Shown piece after piece: positions 11,001 to 21,021 of a DNA stretch of 64,000 bases. The notes below the pieces were generated by a model. It worked only from the letters and a program-made list of their open reading frames with translations, was not told the DNA's origin and ran no database searches. This DNA comes from Blastomussa wellsi. Its lineage: Eukaryota; Cnidaria; Anthozoa; Scleractinia; Plerogyridae. The stretch is from assembly GCA_947652115.1 (NCBI GenBank), contig OX393570.1, forward strand, positions 5,716,958 to 5,780,957, written 5' to 3'. The first letter of the stretch is position 1, and each line of letters begins with the position of its first letter. The translations under genes were made by a program, and so were the position numbers.

Positions 11001-14000
11001 TCGTTTTCAAATGAAATTTGCTCTCGTAGCCTGACAGCAATTTTTTAATGAAAAAGTGCTCAAAGAAATGCACAACCGTCCAGATTTGAAATTGTGAACT
11101 TAGGGTGGCTGCTGAAATCGATAATTAACCACGACCTTATTTGAATTTGAATTTTAAAAATCTGAGCGTTTGGGCGTTTTGCAAACGCAACAGCAGAGAT
11201 CAAAACCCGCGTAAAAACTGGGGTTCAGGTATTGAGCGCCCGCTAAAAGAAAATCTGTTTGAGTTAAGAGGAAACGATTATAGTTCTACGCTAAGCGGGA
11301 AGTGTTTTTGCTTCCTGAGACAACAAAATATAACCTTTGTAACGTATTCATTTGAATCGTTAGAAAATTAACAGAGCACTGCTTTCAATTTGTTGATGAT
11401 AGTTGTCCAGCTCCGAAACAAGCCTATCGCCAGAAAGGAAGGTGAGGAATAATTCTCTCTCCACCCCTGAGAAAAACATTTCAAAGGAAAGCTTGTCTTC
11501 TTCGGTTTTGAGCCAGGCGTCGAAAAATCCCGTGGAGGGTACCCCAAGGACCTCGACACCAGAACTGGGGAAGTCTGTAAGCCCACGAATTGGACAGCAG
11601 TCCATCAACGGTTTCGATCATGAGAGTGTGTTGTCGAAGGTGGAGAGTCATGCGGACAGACGAAAACCGTTTTACGTAAGTATCAATGTTCTGATAGTTT
11701 TTATCAAGAAAATTTTAGCCTACGTTGCAGCCGGACGTGTCACATTTTGTCCGTCTGCGACGCAGGCTAGAAAATTTGCAAGTGTAAACAAATTTTATGT
11801 CGACCCAATTAGGTTAATCATCGACTGAACAAGGAGATAGTATTGCTAAATTCTCAGAAATAGCATATAAAAGAAATGATAATCTTTGGCAAACGTTTCG
11901 AATCACTGAAGAGCCAAATGACACGGTGTCATTTGAAGCACCAAGTACATAGTCCTGTCCACTGTTTTTATTACGGGTTATTTCGGGTTCCACAATTAAT
12001 TCCAACTGTCAGCGTGGGCTATTACATCCTGTAGTTCACTTAGTGTTAAGTTTATAAATTTGAATGCAAATTCTACATTGCATGCAATTATCACACTTCG
12101 AAGCTCGCACGAATTGGGTTTGAGATTCAAACTAACTTTGAAGATAAACCAGTATCACTTTACACAAGGGAAATGAAGAAGAAATCGAAGCTCAAAGCAA
12201 TTTCCGCCTTGTTAAGACTACAAAGCAAGCAGTGGCCATGTAAATCAGAGCATACAATCCTATCTTCAAGGTGGTCGGATAATTTGAAAACCGCGGGGGC
12301 CGGGCATTCGAAAGCACTTGCAAAAAAGCCAACTGTGAAAAAAATAGGAACAACAGAAAGGAACGCTCATGAAACAAAAGGCTGGCTCACTTTTACTAAA
12401 AACAATTCCCACAAAAGGACGCTTTGCGCTGAAATCTTAAGAATGTTAAGAAGTTAAGTCTGTTTGTGCGCCTTTCTAAACAACGCTGTTTTACAAAATA
12501 TCAGAAACACTTCGCTTGTTTGGTGCCGATGAAAGAGTTGCCAGTTTTCCCGGCACTCATCGATCAAGCTCCTGTTCATTCAAAGTTTTGATGGTAATTA
12601 TATCGTATTTAATTTGTTATCCTAACTTCTCACTTTGTTGATTTAAGACAACCGCATTTCTTAGATTGTTTTATCATTGTGGTTTCACGTATAAATTGGA
12701 AGCAGTTATCGTCTTATTGTTTGTATAGGAGGGATTGCATTGGTTCCGGTACCTTGTTCTGTTTCATGCGAGCTAGTTGAAAAGTTATAGCGGCAAGAAA
12801 TTAGAATAGCCTTCTGGGAGTGATTCCCGAACCACGCAAGCACAGTTTACTATTCAGCTTTTGACACACTGGGAGTGCTTCGTACTAGTTCTTACTTAGC
12901 CAATGCATGACTGGCTTCCAGTGACACTGGTTAGCCCCGCTATATAGTGAAGAACACTCAGTTTGCGGTATAATAAACTGAATGCGCGTGTCTAGTCATG
13001 CACGCAACTTCTTTCAAATCAAGGTAAAATCTACGGTGACCTGAAATAGCCGTTTACTCTACAATAACAAACATGACAATGGATCACCATTTAAAACTTA
13101 TATAAACTTAAATAATAGAAGAGATCGTATAATAGGACGAAAGATCAAATCATTTTCTCTTTTCGTCCTACCGTGAGAGTCCCTTTATTATTCTGTTCGC
13201 TGATTGCAAGCTCCTTTCTTCCCTATTCTTTCGAAGAAGTGGTGAGACGTACGGCTTATATTTTTTTCCTTCCGTTTTCTTTATAAAATGTAGTCGTCAT
13301 GATTTCTTGTACTACTGTGAATGTAGTCTCAGTTATTCATGATTTATATAGTCTAGAAAAGTGAGTAGACGTGTAACAACGTCGCGGTAACAAGTGGCTA
13401 CGTCGCCAGAGGCGAGGGACTTCGTGATCGCTTTCAGAAACATGTAGGTCTTGAAATAACGTCGTCTTTTGCTATTAATTTTACAGAAGTCAGCATTTTT
13501 ATCTCGATTTCGTACTCAAAATGAGGTACTTGCGGTCGACGAGCAGTTCCGGGGGCTGGGAATTGTCTTTTTCTGTGTGCCCTGAGGTGGGGAATATACC
13601 GCAAAATAAGAAAAAATGCCAGGGAACACACACACAGACAGACAGACAGACATTATTTGGAGACTTATACAATAAGTAGTATATCGACTATGATTTCCAA
13701 ATAACTAAAAATTACAAACAACAAAAATATATATGGCTAATAAGCTGGCAAATGCCCGGGCTGTGCCCCGGGGGGATGGGGTGGGGATGGTAACATGTAG
13801 AATTGAGCCACGCATAAGTAATATAAGGAATGAAATGTTAAATTCCCTCAAAGAAACATGTAACGTCGCGAGGATGGTGTTTCGGTTTCAGCTTTGCTTT
13901 GACTCAATTCATGCAGGAAAGTCTTTCGTTTGCTGTTTAAGGCTATCGCATGTAAAAGCCTGAAATGCCTTGGTCATAGAAACGCTTCAAGATGAACTTA

Positions 14001-14552
14001 AGGAATTTTAGCATTGCATTTAAGGGCGCGTTCGTTTGGGATATTCCGGAATAAGAATATATTCCGGAATCTATTCCGGCCAATAGCCAGAATGGAAATC
14101 CAGGTATTCCGGAATGAGAATAGCTCCCAAACAAACGCTTACTCGCATTATTCCAATTTTTCTTATTCCGGATTGATCCCAAACGAACGCGCACTTAAGA
14201 ACACGACAAATCGTTTTATGAAAATGTGTCCTGGCCTTTTTTACCGTAGGATTCTACAGTAATCAAAAGCAAAGATTCAACACAAGACTTAAAGGAAGAG
14301 AAAATCGCTAACCCTACATTAGACTTTGCAACCCAACAGTCACATCGAGAAGACTTTTTCCTGAAGAAACACTGGTATTATGATATTCTTCAGCGGATAG
14401 AGGACTTGAGCTGGGGTTATCAAAATTTAGAGGTGGAATATTCCTTCTTGGAGAAGCTCATGGCAGAACAAAAGGAGGACTTGAACAAGGCAAAGAGCTG
14501 GGGTAAACGTCTAAATCAGAATGCGTCAAGTATAGCGAACAAGGTTCACTGA
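7942..14552 (+). CDS. Predicted three-exon gene, function unknown
   Basis: I do not recognise this protein. Three open segments each end or begin exactly at GT-AG splice signals, and all join in phase 0: 7942-8028, 11403-11675 and 14250-14552, giving about 220 aa. The first part is Thr/Ser-rich. The second is very Ser/Pro-rich (SLSPERKVRNN, STPEKNISKESL, PRTSTPEL), which suggests a disordered, phosphorylatable segment. The last 100 residues are hydrophilic and helical-looking with many Trp/Tyr, Leu and Glu (FFLKKHWYYDILQRIEDLSW, EVEYSFLEKLMAEQKEDL), consistent with a coiled coil. An AATAAA signal lies 89 bp after the stop. The tektin gene follows on the same strand 5.8 kb downstream. Additional exons in the 2.6-3.4-kb introns are possible. 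No signal peptide or membrane segment is visible. Confidence 0.5.
8029..11402 (+). other. Predicted intron 1 of the unknown gene
   Basis: Contains the paired foldback repeats at 9038-9455. A frame pair open on both strands at about 10025-10364 has no other support. Otherwise AT-rich with nothing recognisable. Confidence 0.45.
9038..9455. repeat. Tandem pair of foldback elements
   Basis: Two related palindromes lie side by side. The right one (9289-9455) is nearly perfect from ACCACAAGTTTCTATGGTTT to its reverse complement, centred on TCGCCTGCGGCTCG. The left one (about 9038-9175) shares its core (TTGGGATGTTGG, CACTCGCCTGCGGC, CCAACATCCCGCGTGGTTTA). The spacer holds TGATTGGTCAAT, a CCAAT-like sequence common in such elements. 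Confidence 0.75.
11403..11675 (+). CDS. Unknown gene, exon 2
   Basis: The frame opens immediately after an in-frame TAG that is also the AG acceptor (11401-11402). It runs 91 codons to GTAAGT, a consensus donor, in phase 0. The composition is Ser/Pro-rich with several S/T-P pairs. Confidence 0.55.
11676..14249 (+). other. Predicted intron 2 of the unknown gene
   Basis: Contains the TTAA-flanked MITE at 14024-14194 just before the acceptor, a short ACAGACAG repeat near 13631, and no supported exon. Confidence 0.45.
14024..14194. mobile_element. 171-bp piggyBac-type MITE
   Basis: Bounded by TTAA on both sides (14020-14023 and 14195-14198). The TIRs are GGGCGCGTTCGTTTGGGAT at the left and ATCCCAAACGAACGCGCAC at the right. 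The interior is rich in TATTCCGGAAT palindromes. TTAA target duplications are the hallmark of piggyBac superfamily elements. It ends 55 bp before exon 3 of the unknown gene. Confidence 0.8.
14250..14552 (+). CDS. Unknown gene, exon 3 and stop
   Basis: Follows a pyrimidine-rich acceptor (CCTTTTTTACCGTAG) in phase 0 and has 100 codons plus TGA at 14550-14552. It has no internal ATG near its start, so it reads only as a downstream exon. The amphipathic Glu/Lys/Leu-rich composition suggests a coiled coil. Confidence 0.55.
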   Translation, partial: DSTVIKSKDSTQDLKEEKIANPTLDFATQQSHREDFFLKKHWYYDILQRIEDLSWGYQNLEVEYSFLEKLMAEQKEDLNKAKSWGKRLNQNASSIANKVH

Positions 14553-14640
14553 CTACAGATGATATTATAGCTGGATAAATCAATAATGTGTACAGGCTAT
14601 AGTTTGTCTTATTTATAAGGACTTTTGTTTAAAGAAATCG

Positions 14641-14646
14641 AATAAA
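14641..14646 (+). promoter_or_regulatory. Polyadenylation signal AATAAA
   Basis: Canonical hexamer 89 bp downstream of the predicted stop of the three-exon gene. Confidence 0.4.
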
Positions 14647-15593
14647 TCATGTATTACGAGCGAAAATGACAACAGCGTTGGGGCTGCATGCTTATGTTTC
14701 GTATGATTAAAGGAGCTCTGCAATAGTTGCCACATCGTGAAACGGTGATGATGATGGTGATTTTCACATCGCAAGTTGGTCAATTACAATCCTTCTCGAT
14801 CTTCCTCATTCGAAGCCATCCTTGTTTCTTCTCAGTTTATTGTTATCGTTTATTGCTGAATGCTATTTTATATTTTCATCACGGGCACAAAGCCCTTTTA
14901 ATATTTGGTTTCAAGGTTTTTGATGAGAATAGATCATGAAAAGTTAATGCATCGTTTATTTTATAATATCATTACATTGTTTCTGAACGACACCTGGTGA
15001 TGAAACTATAGAATCTCGTCAACTATAGGTTACTGTAGTTACTAACAACTCAGAAATATTACCGAAAGAAGTAGTTGCCGTATAAAGAGTGAGGATCTGT
15101 GTCCTATACAGAGTATTTGACTAAATGGTTAAGATTTTCTGAATTTCATATTATTTGGTACTGAGTTACGTTGGGTTGTCATCATGATTTGGGGCAAAAC
15201 TGTTCTGGGAGGCCAGGACACGCCTTTGTAGTTCTGCAGTGCAGAAATTATCTTTTGGAACCCATGCCAGAGCCCGAACGTTTATCTTCTCCCAATCTCG
15301 TGCCAGACAAAAATGAGAATTTCTTTGAGCCATTCCGTGGGGTATTTTTAACGCTCGAAACCGAGTGCCGTTGACCTCTTGGGACTGAGTATCTATTTAA
15401 ACATGTTCATGGATGTCTCCATCTCTGCGGACACATTAGCTCTTAAAATGACTATTTTTGACATTTTTAAACATAAAATTTTCCTTTAACGTTTTGTCGG
15501 TGAAAATATCTCTCGATTGCTGCAAGTGTGTTAGTAGATGAACGCCAAGTGCATATCTGTCCAATAGCAGATTAAGTTGTCCCGGCTGAAAAT

Positions 15594-15601
<8 letters not shown>

Positions 15602-15632
<31 letters not shown>

Positions 15633-15669
15633 ATTTACAATTGCGAGCCGATAGGCGAGCAATTGTAAA

Positions 15670-15700
<31 letters not shown>
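15602..15700. repeat. Foldback hairpin, 42-43-bp arms
   Basis: Arms 15602-15644 and 15659-15700 are reverse complements apart from one extra base (GATAAAATATGAGCGGGAGA at the outer end). The loop is about 14 bases. Probably a small foldback element. Confidence 0.8.
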
Positions 15701-16751
15701 GTACTTGTGAAATGAAAACAATAAATTGAATGCAAAGTATTGTTATTCGATTCCATTGTGCTTTGCATTTTAATCAGTAAAGATCTGTATCAAAAGTTAA
15801 TTCTACTCTTGATTTGTATTGGGGTTTACAGAGCATTCATGTGACCTAAATAGTACCTTTGCATTGGATCTACTCCTTATGAATTATTAATGAATTTTAC
15901 AACTAGGTATATAGAATTCTATGAGGGTAGATTAATTTTAAAAAGGTTTATTTTTGTCATTCTTGGAATAACCTATTTATCTTGCTATTTTTAACTTCTT
16001 GTTTTCTAATATTATTCAATAAACATTTGCTCTATTTGGAAGTTGTTCCAATAATTTGCTTTACTTTACGCCACATGTGGAAGTTACTAAAAATTTCGAT
16101 CAGTTCCTTTGTACAATTAGCACCTAAATACCGAAAGCAAAGCAAACGCGAATTACAGCCGGATCTTAAGTGAGGTTTTTGATCGACTTGCGTTTAGTTA
16201 CTAGCCCAGTTCCTGAAATCTCTCTTCCGCGTGCCCTATATAGAGAGAGTGGAAGAGAGAGGTGAGGGACTGGACAAGCCTATAACATGATTTTAGCGCC
16301 TGAAACAAGTCCGTACAGTAATATGAAGATTGAAGCAGCGACGTCGCGATATTTTGAGTCATTTTTTGTAACGAGCCAAACTACCAATAAAATGTAGGAA
16401 ACCTCAAAATAATAGGTTGCTAAGGAAGAAAAAACACCAAAGAAGTGATACTAAACCAAAAAAAGAAAAATTATGGTTAAGGATGGTGAATATTGAGACA
16501 GATTGCAAATGACGAGTTTGAAAATTTAGGCTAAATTTTTCAAGATGCCGAATAATTGACGTCATTATTAATCAGAATGGTGTTATGATTATATAATTAA
16601 CTTGATTACAAACGCGCGCCTACCAGAACGAAGATGATGTCATAATGTTTATGACGTTTAATGACCTCTGTTTTGGCTAGGTAGTCCTGCGTTTTGCAAC
16701 ATTTGAAACTAAAAGGTATGGACATCTGATATTACCGTTTTTCTGAAAGTA

Positions 16752-17013
16752 ATTTTCAAGTGAGTGTCGAAAGAAATTCGTGTCTGCTTTGGTTTTGTAT
16801 AACCGCGCTAAGCGATTGGATTAAAAATATCGCGCTATTTTTTCAACCAATCAGAAATAAAACCAAAACCAATAGCGACTCGCACGTTTTCCCGCGCTTC
16901 GCCGCACCGGCTACATGGTTTTGCTTCGAGTTTTAAATGGTTCGTTGGATTAGCTATTTCCTTTGCGATTGGCCGGAGTGGTTACTTTGGGTTTACGACA
17001 CTCAATTGAAAAT
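16752..17013 (+). mobile_element. MITE family M1, copy 1
   Basis: Inverted termini: ATTTTCAAGTGAGTGTCG on the left, CGACACTCAATTGAAAAT on the right. The interior carries several CCAAT/ATTGG motifs and CCCGCGCTTCGCCGCACCGG. A second copy in opposite orientation lies at 63626-63866. Confidence 0.75.
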
Positions 17014-17661
17014 CGCTTTATTTCCAATTACTTTATTACAATAATCTCATTATTGGAGATAACTTTCCATTCTGCGGCATTAAATTCGGACAACATTCCC
17101 TTGTAAATCCAAATACACAATGTAAATTCGTCAATAATTAAGCTGGATACGAGTAAGCTCACCATTTTCCTACCTAATAACTGTTGGAATCTGTGTTTAT
17201 AATTGCAAATAATTAATCTAATTTGAATGTCTTAAATCAAATAGCATCATATACTCTTCTCATCAGGTAAGCCTGACAAAAACAGGTCTAACGACGCGCG
17301 CAGTGAGAGTTTTAAATGTATGATCTGATAACGTACGTTCAGTCCCGGGATTTTTCGGGTATTTCTTCCGATTGAACAAAAATAATTGGAACATTTTGGG
17401 TATCAGCCTGTTTGATTTGCTGGACACATTCGTGTGGGATATAGCTAATTAGCATAAATAGCGCTTGTAAATTTATGTCGTCACATAACATACTTCATCA
17501 TCTTTCGAGGCTTCTGAGACTGCCTTTTTAGTTTACGACAACTTTTCTGCTCATCAGTCGAGCATCCGCTTATTATGTAAACCAATTAAGAAACCATTCT
17601 GAGAATAAAATTAAATCCAGTACGCAGAATTTTGTGGTGAACGAATGTTATACTCCAAACC

Positions 17662-17674
17662 GTTGCTAGGCAAC
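17662..17674. promoter_or_regulatory. RFX X-box-like palindrome
   Basis: GTTGCTAGGCAAC matches the RFX binding consensus (GTNRCC-N-RGYAAC) with one difference per half at most. It lies 2.7 kb upstream of the tektin start. X-boxes drive ciliary genes in animals. Function here is inference. Confidence 0.5.
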
Positions 17675-20194
17675 GCTAAGTTTGCCACATTTCAGCGGCG
17701 AGGATTACAGCCGGCTTAATAAATGGCTTTTCAAGAAACACAACAAACTGAGAGATTTAAAATAAATCCTTTCCTGTGTAGCTGCAAGCACGAATTCCTG
17801 GCGATTCGCGAAACTAAAGCAGAGTTCTTCCACCATAACTGGACAGTTCAAAGCGTTCTTTTAAAGTTTGCTTCATTAGTTGATCAAATATTTATTAGGC
17901 CTTAAAGTTTACTTTATTTCTTCGCGCATGTTTTCAACGGCAAAAAAGTGTTTCGTTGGCGATGTTGTCTTGAGTTAAATTCTTATGCAGCAAAGTCTTG
18001 CTGTTTATGAGAGAATGTAGGAACTATGTACGGCAAATTACAAAAGTACAAATGTAATAATATTGTATTTTTGCGCGCATCGGCTTGGTAATTAAAGCGA
18101 TAGCGTGATTATTATGTTAAATGTTGACACATACAACAGACTGGTGCGAAATGAATTATGCTGACTATTTAATGAATTTATAAACAAACGAACCTTTCAG
18201 TTCGCTGCGCTTAAATTAAAGATCGTGGGTGCAAAACTCGATGCCATTTACGAACCTGAAAACAATATTTCCTCCTAAAATTGTGTTAATTAAGAAAGTT
18301 TTCTAAATATCCTTTGAAGCTATATATACAAGTTTAAATTAGAGCGGACTTCCAGTTGCTCTGGACAACCCGTGGACAACCCGCACGGTTCTTTTGTTGT
18401 ATAACGATGAACTTATGGCATTTAAAACTGTTCCAGCAGAGATAAGTCTTGAGATGTATTAGCTATTGGTTAGAAGCTGCTATTGTTGAAATGCCTTAAT
18501 TCTCAACTTACGTTCTGTTCAAAACATATTTTTGAACTTAATGTTTGTTGCATCTCATAGAAAAAGATTAACACATCAAGTCCCCATTGTTGTCATCATT
18601 ACGTCCTTAGTTTTCAGAAAGGATAAAGATTCTTCCTTCTAGTCCTGCTGTTTGTCGTAGAATTTTGTGCACGCATAACGAATGTTGACGTTGCTATCGA
18701 CCAATTTGGATGTTGGGCAGACCAAGAGAGAAATAAAAACAAAGCAATTAACCGTTAGCGTAGAAACCAGACTACGTAGAAACAAAGCAAAGGATTTGAG
18801 AGATTACTTTGTACTAGTGCGCGCTAATGACAATCTGGTCTACTTGGCAATGAATTTAGTCCGAGAACAAAGAGCTCCATGATCTGTGTTAAAAAATCCG
18901 GGCACAGTATTGTCAGCCAACTTACTTATGACACTAGACGATAGAAAATTAAATAGACCGCGTTCTGTTGCTATTGCCAGGATGGGTTTGTTTATAACGA
19001 GCCACGCTTAGTAACGCAGGGCAAGCAGATATGAGGTTGCGAGTTAAAATTGCCAAATTTGCCAAATATCGGTAACCTTATCTCGAGTTTCTCTACTGGT
19101 TTAATATGTTTTAATCATAAATGTATCCGAATTTTGTTTGTATAGTCTTTTTGTCTTTTATCTATTTGTGCTTCTGTGAATGATAACTCGTTGTGAACGT
19201 TAAAATATGTTTTGGAAATAGTTTTGGACATTTACAACGATAAATAATGGTCAAGCTATATAGCTAACGCACTAAAACTGCAACGCGATATATTTGCACA
19301 AGTGCACACGAAACAAAATGTTTCTCAACTGATGTCGCATTGTGTTCTGAAACGATTATGCCAAGAAACAAAATTCACTCTTCTTTTGCGTTCTTTCCGG
19401 CTAGTGAAGTTGTCTGTTGAACATCATACTGCATATATTTGTATTTTATTTCCTGGGAAATAAAACAGGTGTCTGGACTGTATCTAGTATCAGCTGTCTT
19501 GAAAACTAATATCATCGGCAATGTGCCGTACATCCATTTGCTTTCTGAATCTCCAGTCGCGATAGCATATCAGCTACTCAATACTAATGAAAGATTTAAA
19601 GTTTTAACAATGGAGTATTTATAGAAACTCGCTACCACCTGCCTTGAAAACAGGCGAAAGATAAATTAAAGAACTCAAATTAGCACAAACAAAATTAACT
19701 GGGAAGAAGATGGAAACTTAAACAATGCTGCAGGGAAATGTCCTATAATATTTTCTTTCTCACGCAATTCTTGAAGTGCTTTCAAGTTGCTAAATGCTAA
19801 ATGCTAAGTTATCGCAGACCATAACACATTCTTAGCAGTTACTTAGCTTACAGAATATCGATCTGCTGCAATAAACACGAAGAAAGGCTTCTAATTGGAG
19901 GCTAAAGTTTATAAAGTATTAATGAATTGTTTTTCTTCCACAGAACGAAAGAAAATTTTCATTTCTTTAATTTTTGTTCTCTTACTGTAACTTTTTCCAT
20001 GTGAATGTATGCTAATTCATTTCTGCTAAGAAAAAATGTTTCCTTCTACAGAAAACAGACGAGCACGTGGATTTTCAGACGACCGGAAGTGAAAGTATCA
20101 GAGGCGGTGGATTTCTTGTAGCCAATCAGAGAGCCGAATTTCGACAGCTTGTTATTTTTGGACCAATAGGCGCTCGAGTGGTGTGGCCGCACGG

Positions 20195-20209
20195 TTTCTT
20201 AGCAACCAA
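20195..20209. promoter_or_regulatory. Weak X-box-like site near tektin start
   Basis: GGTTTCTTAGCAACC has one good half-site (AGCAAC) and one degenerate half. It lies about 170 bp upstream of the tektin ATG and about 75 bp after a CCAAT motif at about 20121, in the likely proximal promoter or 5' UTR. Confidence 0.35.
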
Positions 20210-20376
20210 CGACGCTACCGGATATAAAGCGATCTTTGGTTACACAAAACAAACATATTTTCACACTCCGCGATAGCAACTTTCTGGGAGTTCTAAAAGA
20301 ACTTCTTGGCAAAATCCTTCGAGTTTTCTTTCTATAATTCTTACAGAAGAAGTCATCGGTGGTCATACTACGCGAG

Positions 20377-21021
20377 ATGACCCAATCTTTCGTGGAAACA
20401 GCTAAGTATCTGTCTTCATCGACCTTCGACGCTCCGCCGTATCTAAGGCCGCCCGGCGGACCTTACGAAACAACATACACAGCTTCGTTCCAAACGGGTA
20501 GACCATATACATCGCCGCATTATTCTTTAAGACCACTGTCACGGTCTTTCGAATTCCCTTCCAAGATTCTGAACGGGTCTTCCAGTGGATTGGAACATTT
20601 GCCATACACTGCGGTGACCCAGCGAGCGATTCACAAGTATACCCCGCAACAATGGCGAACCTCGAACGTTCTGAATGTATCTTCCGGGGAGAAAGAACGA
20701 GCGACGGCGGAAAGACTTCGAGATGAATGCTCACGGCTTCGAACAGAGACGGCACTGCTAACGCACCGAACACAGACAGACGTGAACAAGAAGCTTGAAC
20801 ACCGCATTCATGATATCACCTACTGGAAAACAGAGCTTGAGAAGCAGCATGCAGAAACTGTGGCGGAGATCAAAGCACTGCAAGCCTTCATTGGCCGGTT
20901 AGAGAAAGCTTTGGCAGCGACAGAAAGGCCTTTGAACGTCGCTAAGCAATGCCTGGATTACAGAGAAAGGCGAGTGAAGATCGATCTTGTCCACGACAAT
21001 GTGGAGACGCATATCAGCAAG
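20377..21021 (+). CDS. TEKT3: Tektin exon 1
   Basis: 215 codons, phase 0 donor (AAG before GTAATA). Encodes the Tyr/Pro-rich N-terminus, YTPQQW, and the first helical block ending IDLVHDNVETHISK. Confidence 0.92.

Larger units (their letters stand above)
14653..20346. other. Intergenic region upstream of tektin
   Basis: No supported coding exon. It holds a perfect foldback at 15602-15700, a MITE at 16752-17013 and an X-box palindrome at 17662. A short frame starting MAFQETQQTERFKINPF at 17723, 49 bp after the X-box, could be a first exon but has no good donor. Confidence 0.5.

Noticed and set aside
12173..12457. 94-codon Lys-rich frame in intron 2 of the unknown gene
   Set aside because: Composition is basic and low in structure, with no good donor or acceptor in phase. 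Kept as intron.
16195..16275. Short inverted purine/pyrimidine motif around a GTGCCCTATATAGAGAG segment
   Set aside because: Imperfect and short; no defined ends, so not called as an element.
14250..20376. Splicing of the unknown gene directly into tektin (AAG|GTTCAC at 14543 to the acceptor at 20346)
   Set aside because: Phases would match, but the donor is poor and tektin proteins do not carry such an N-terminal extension.
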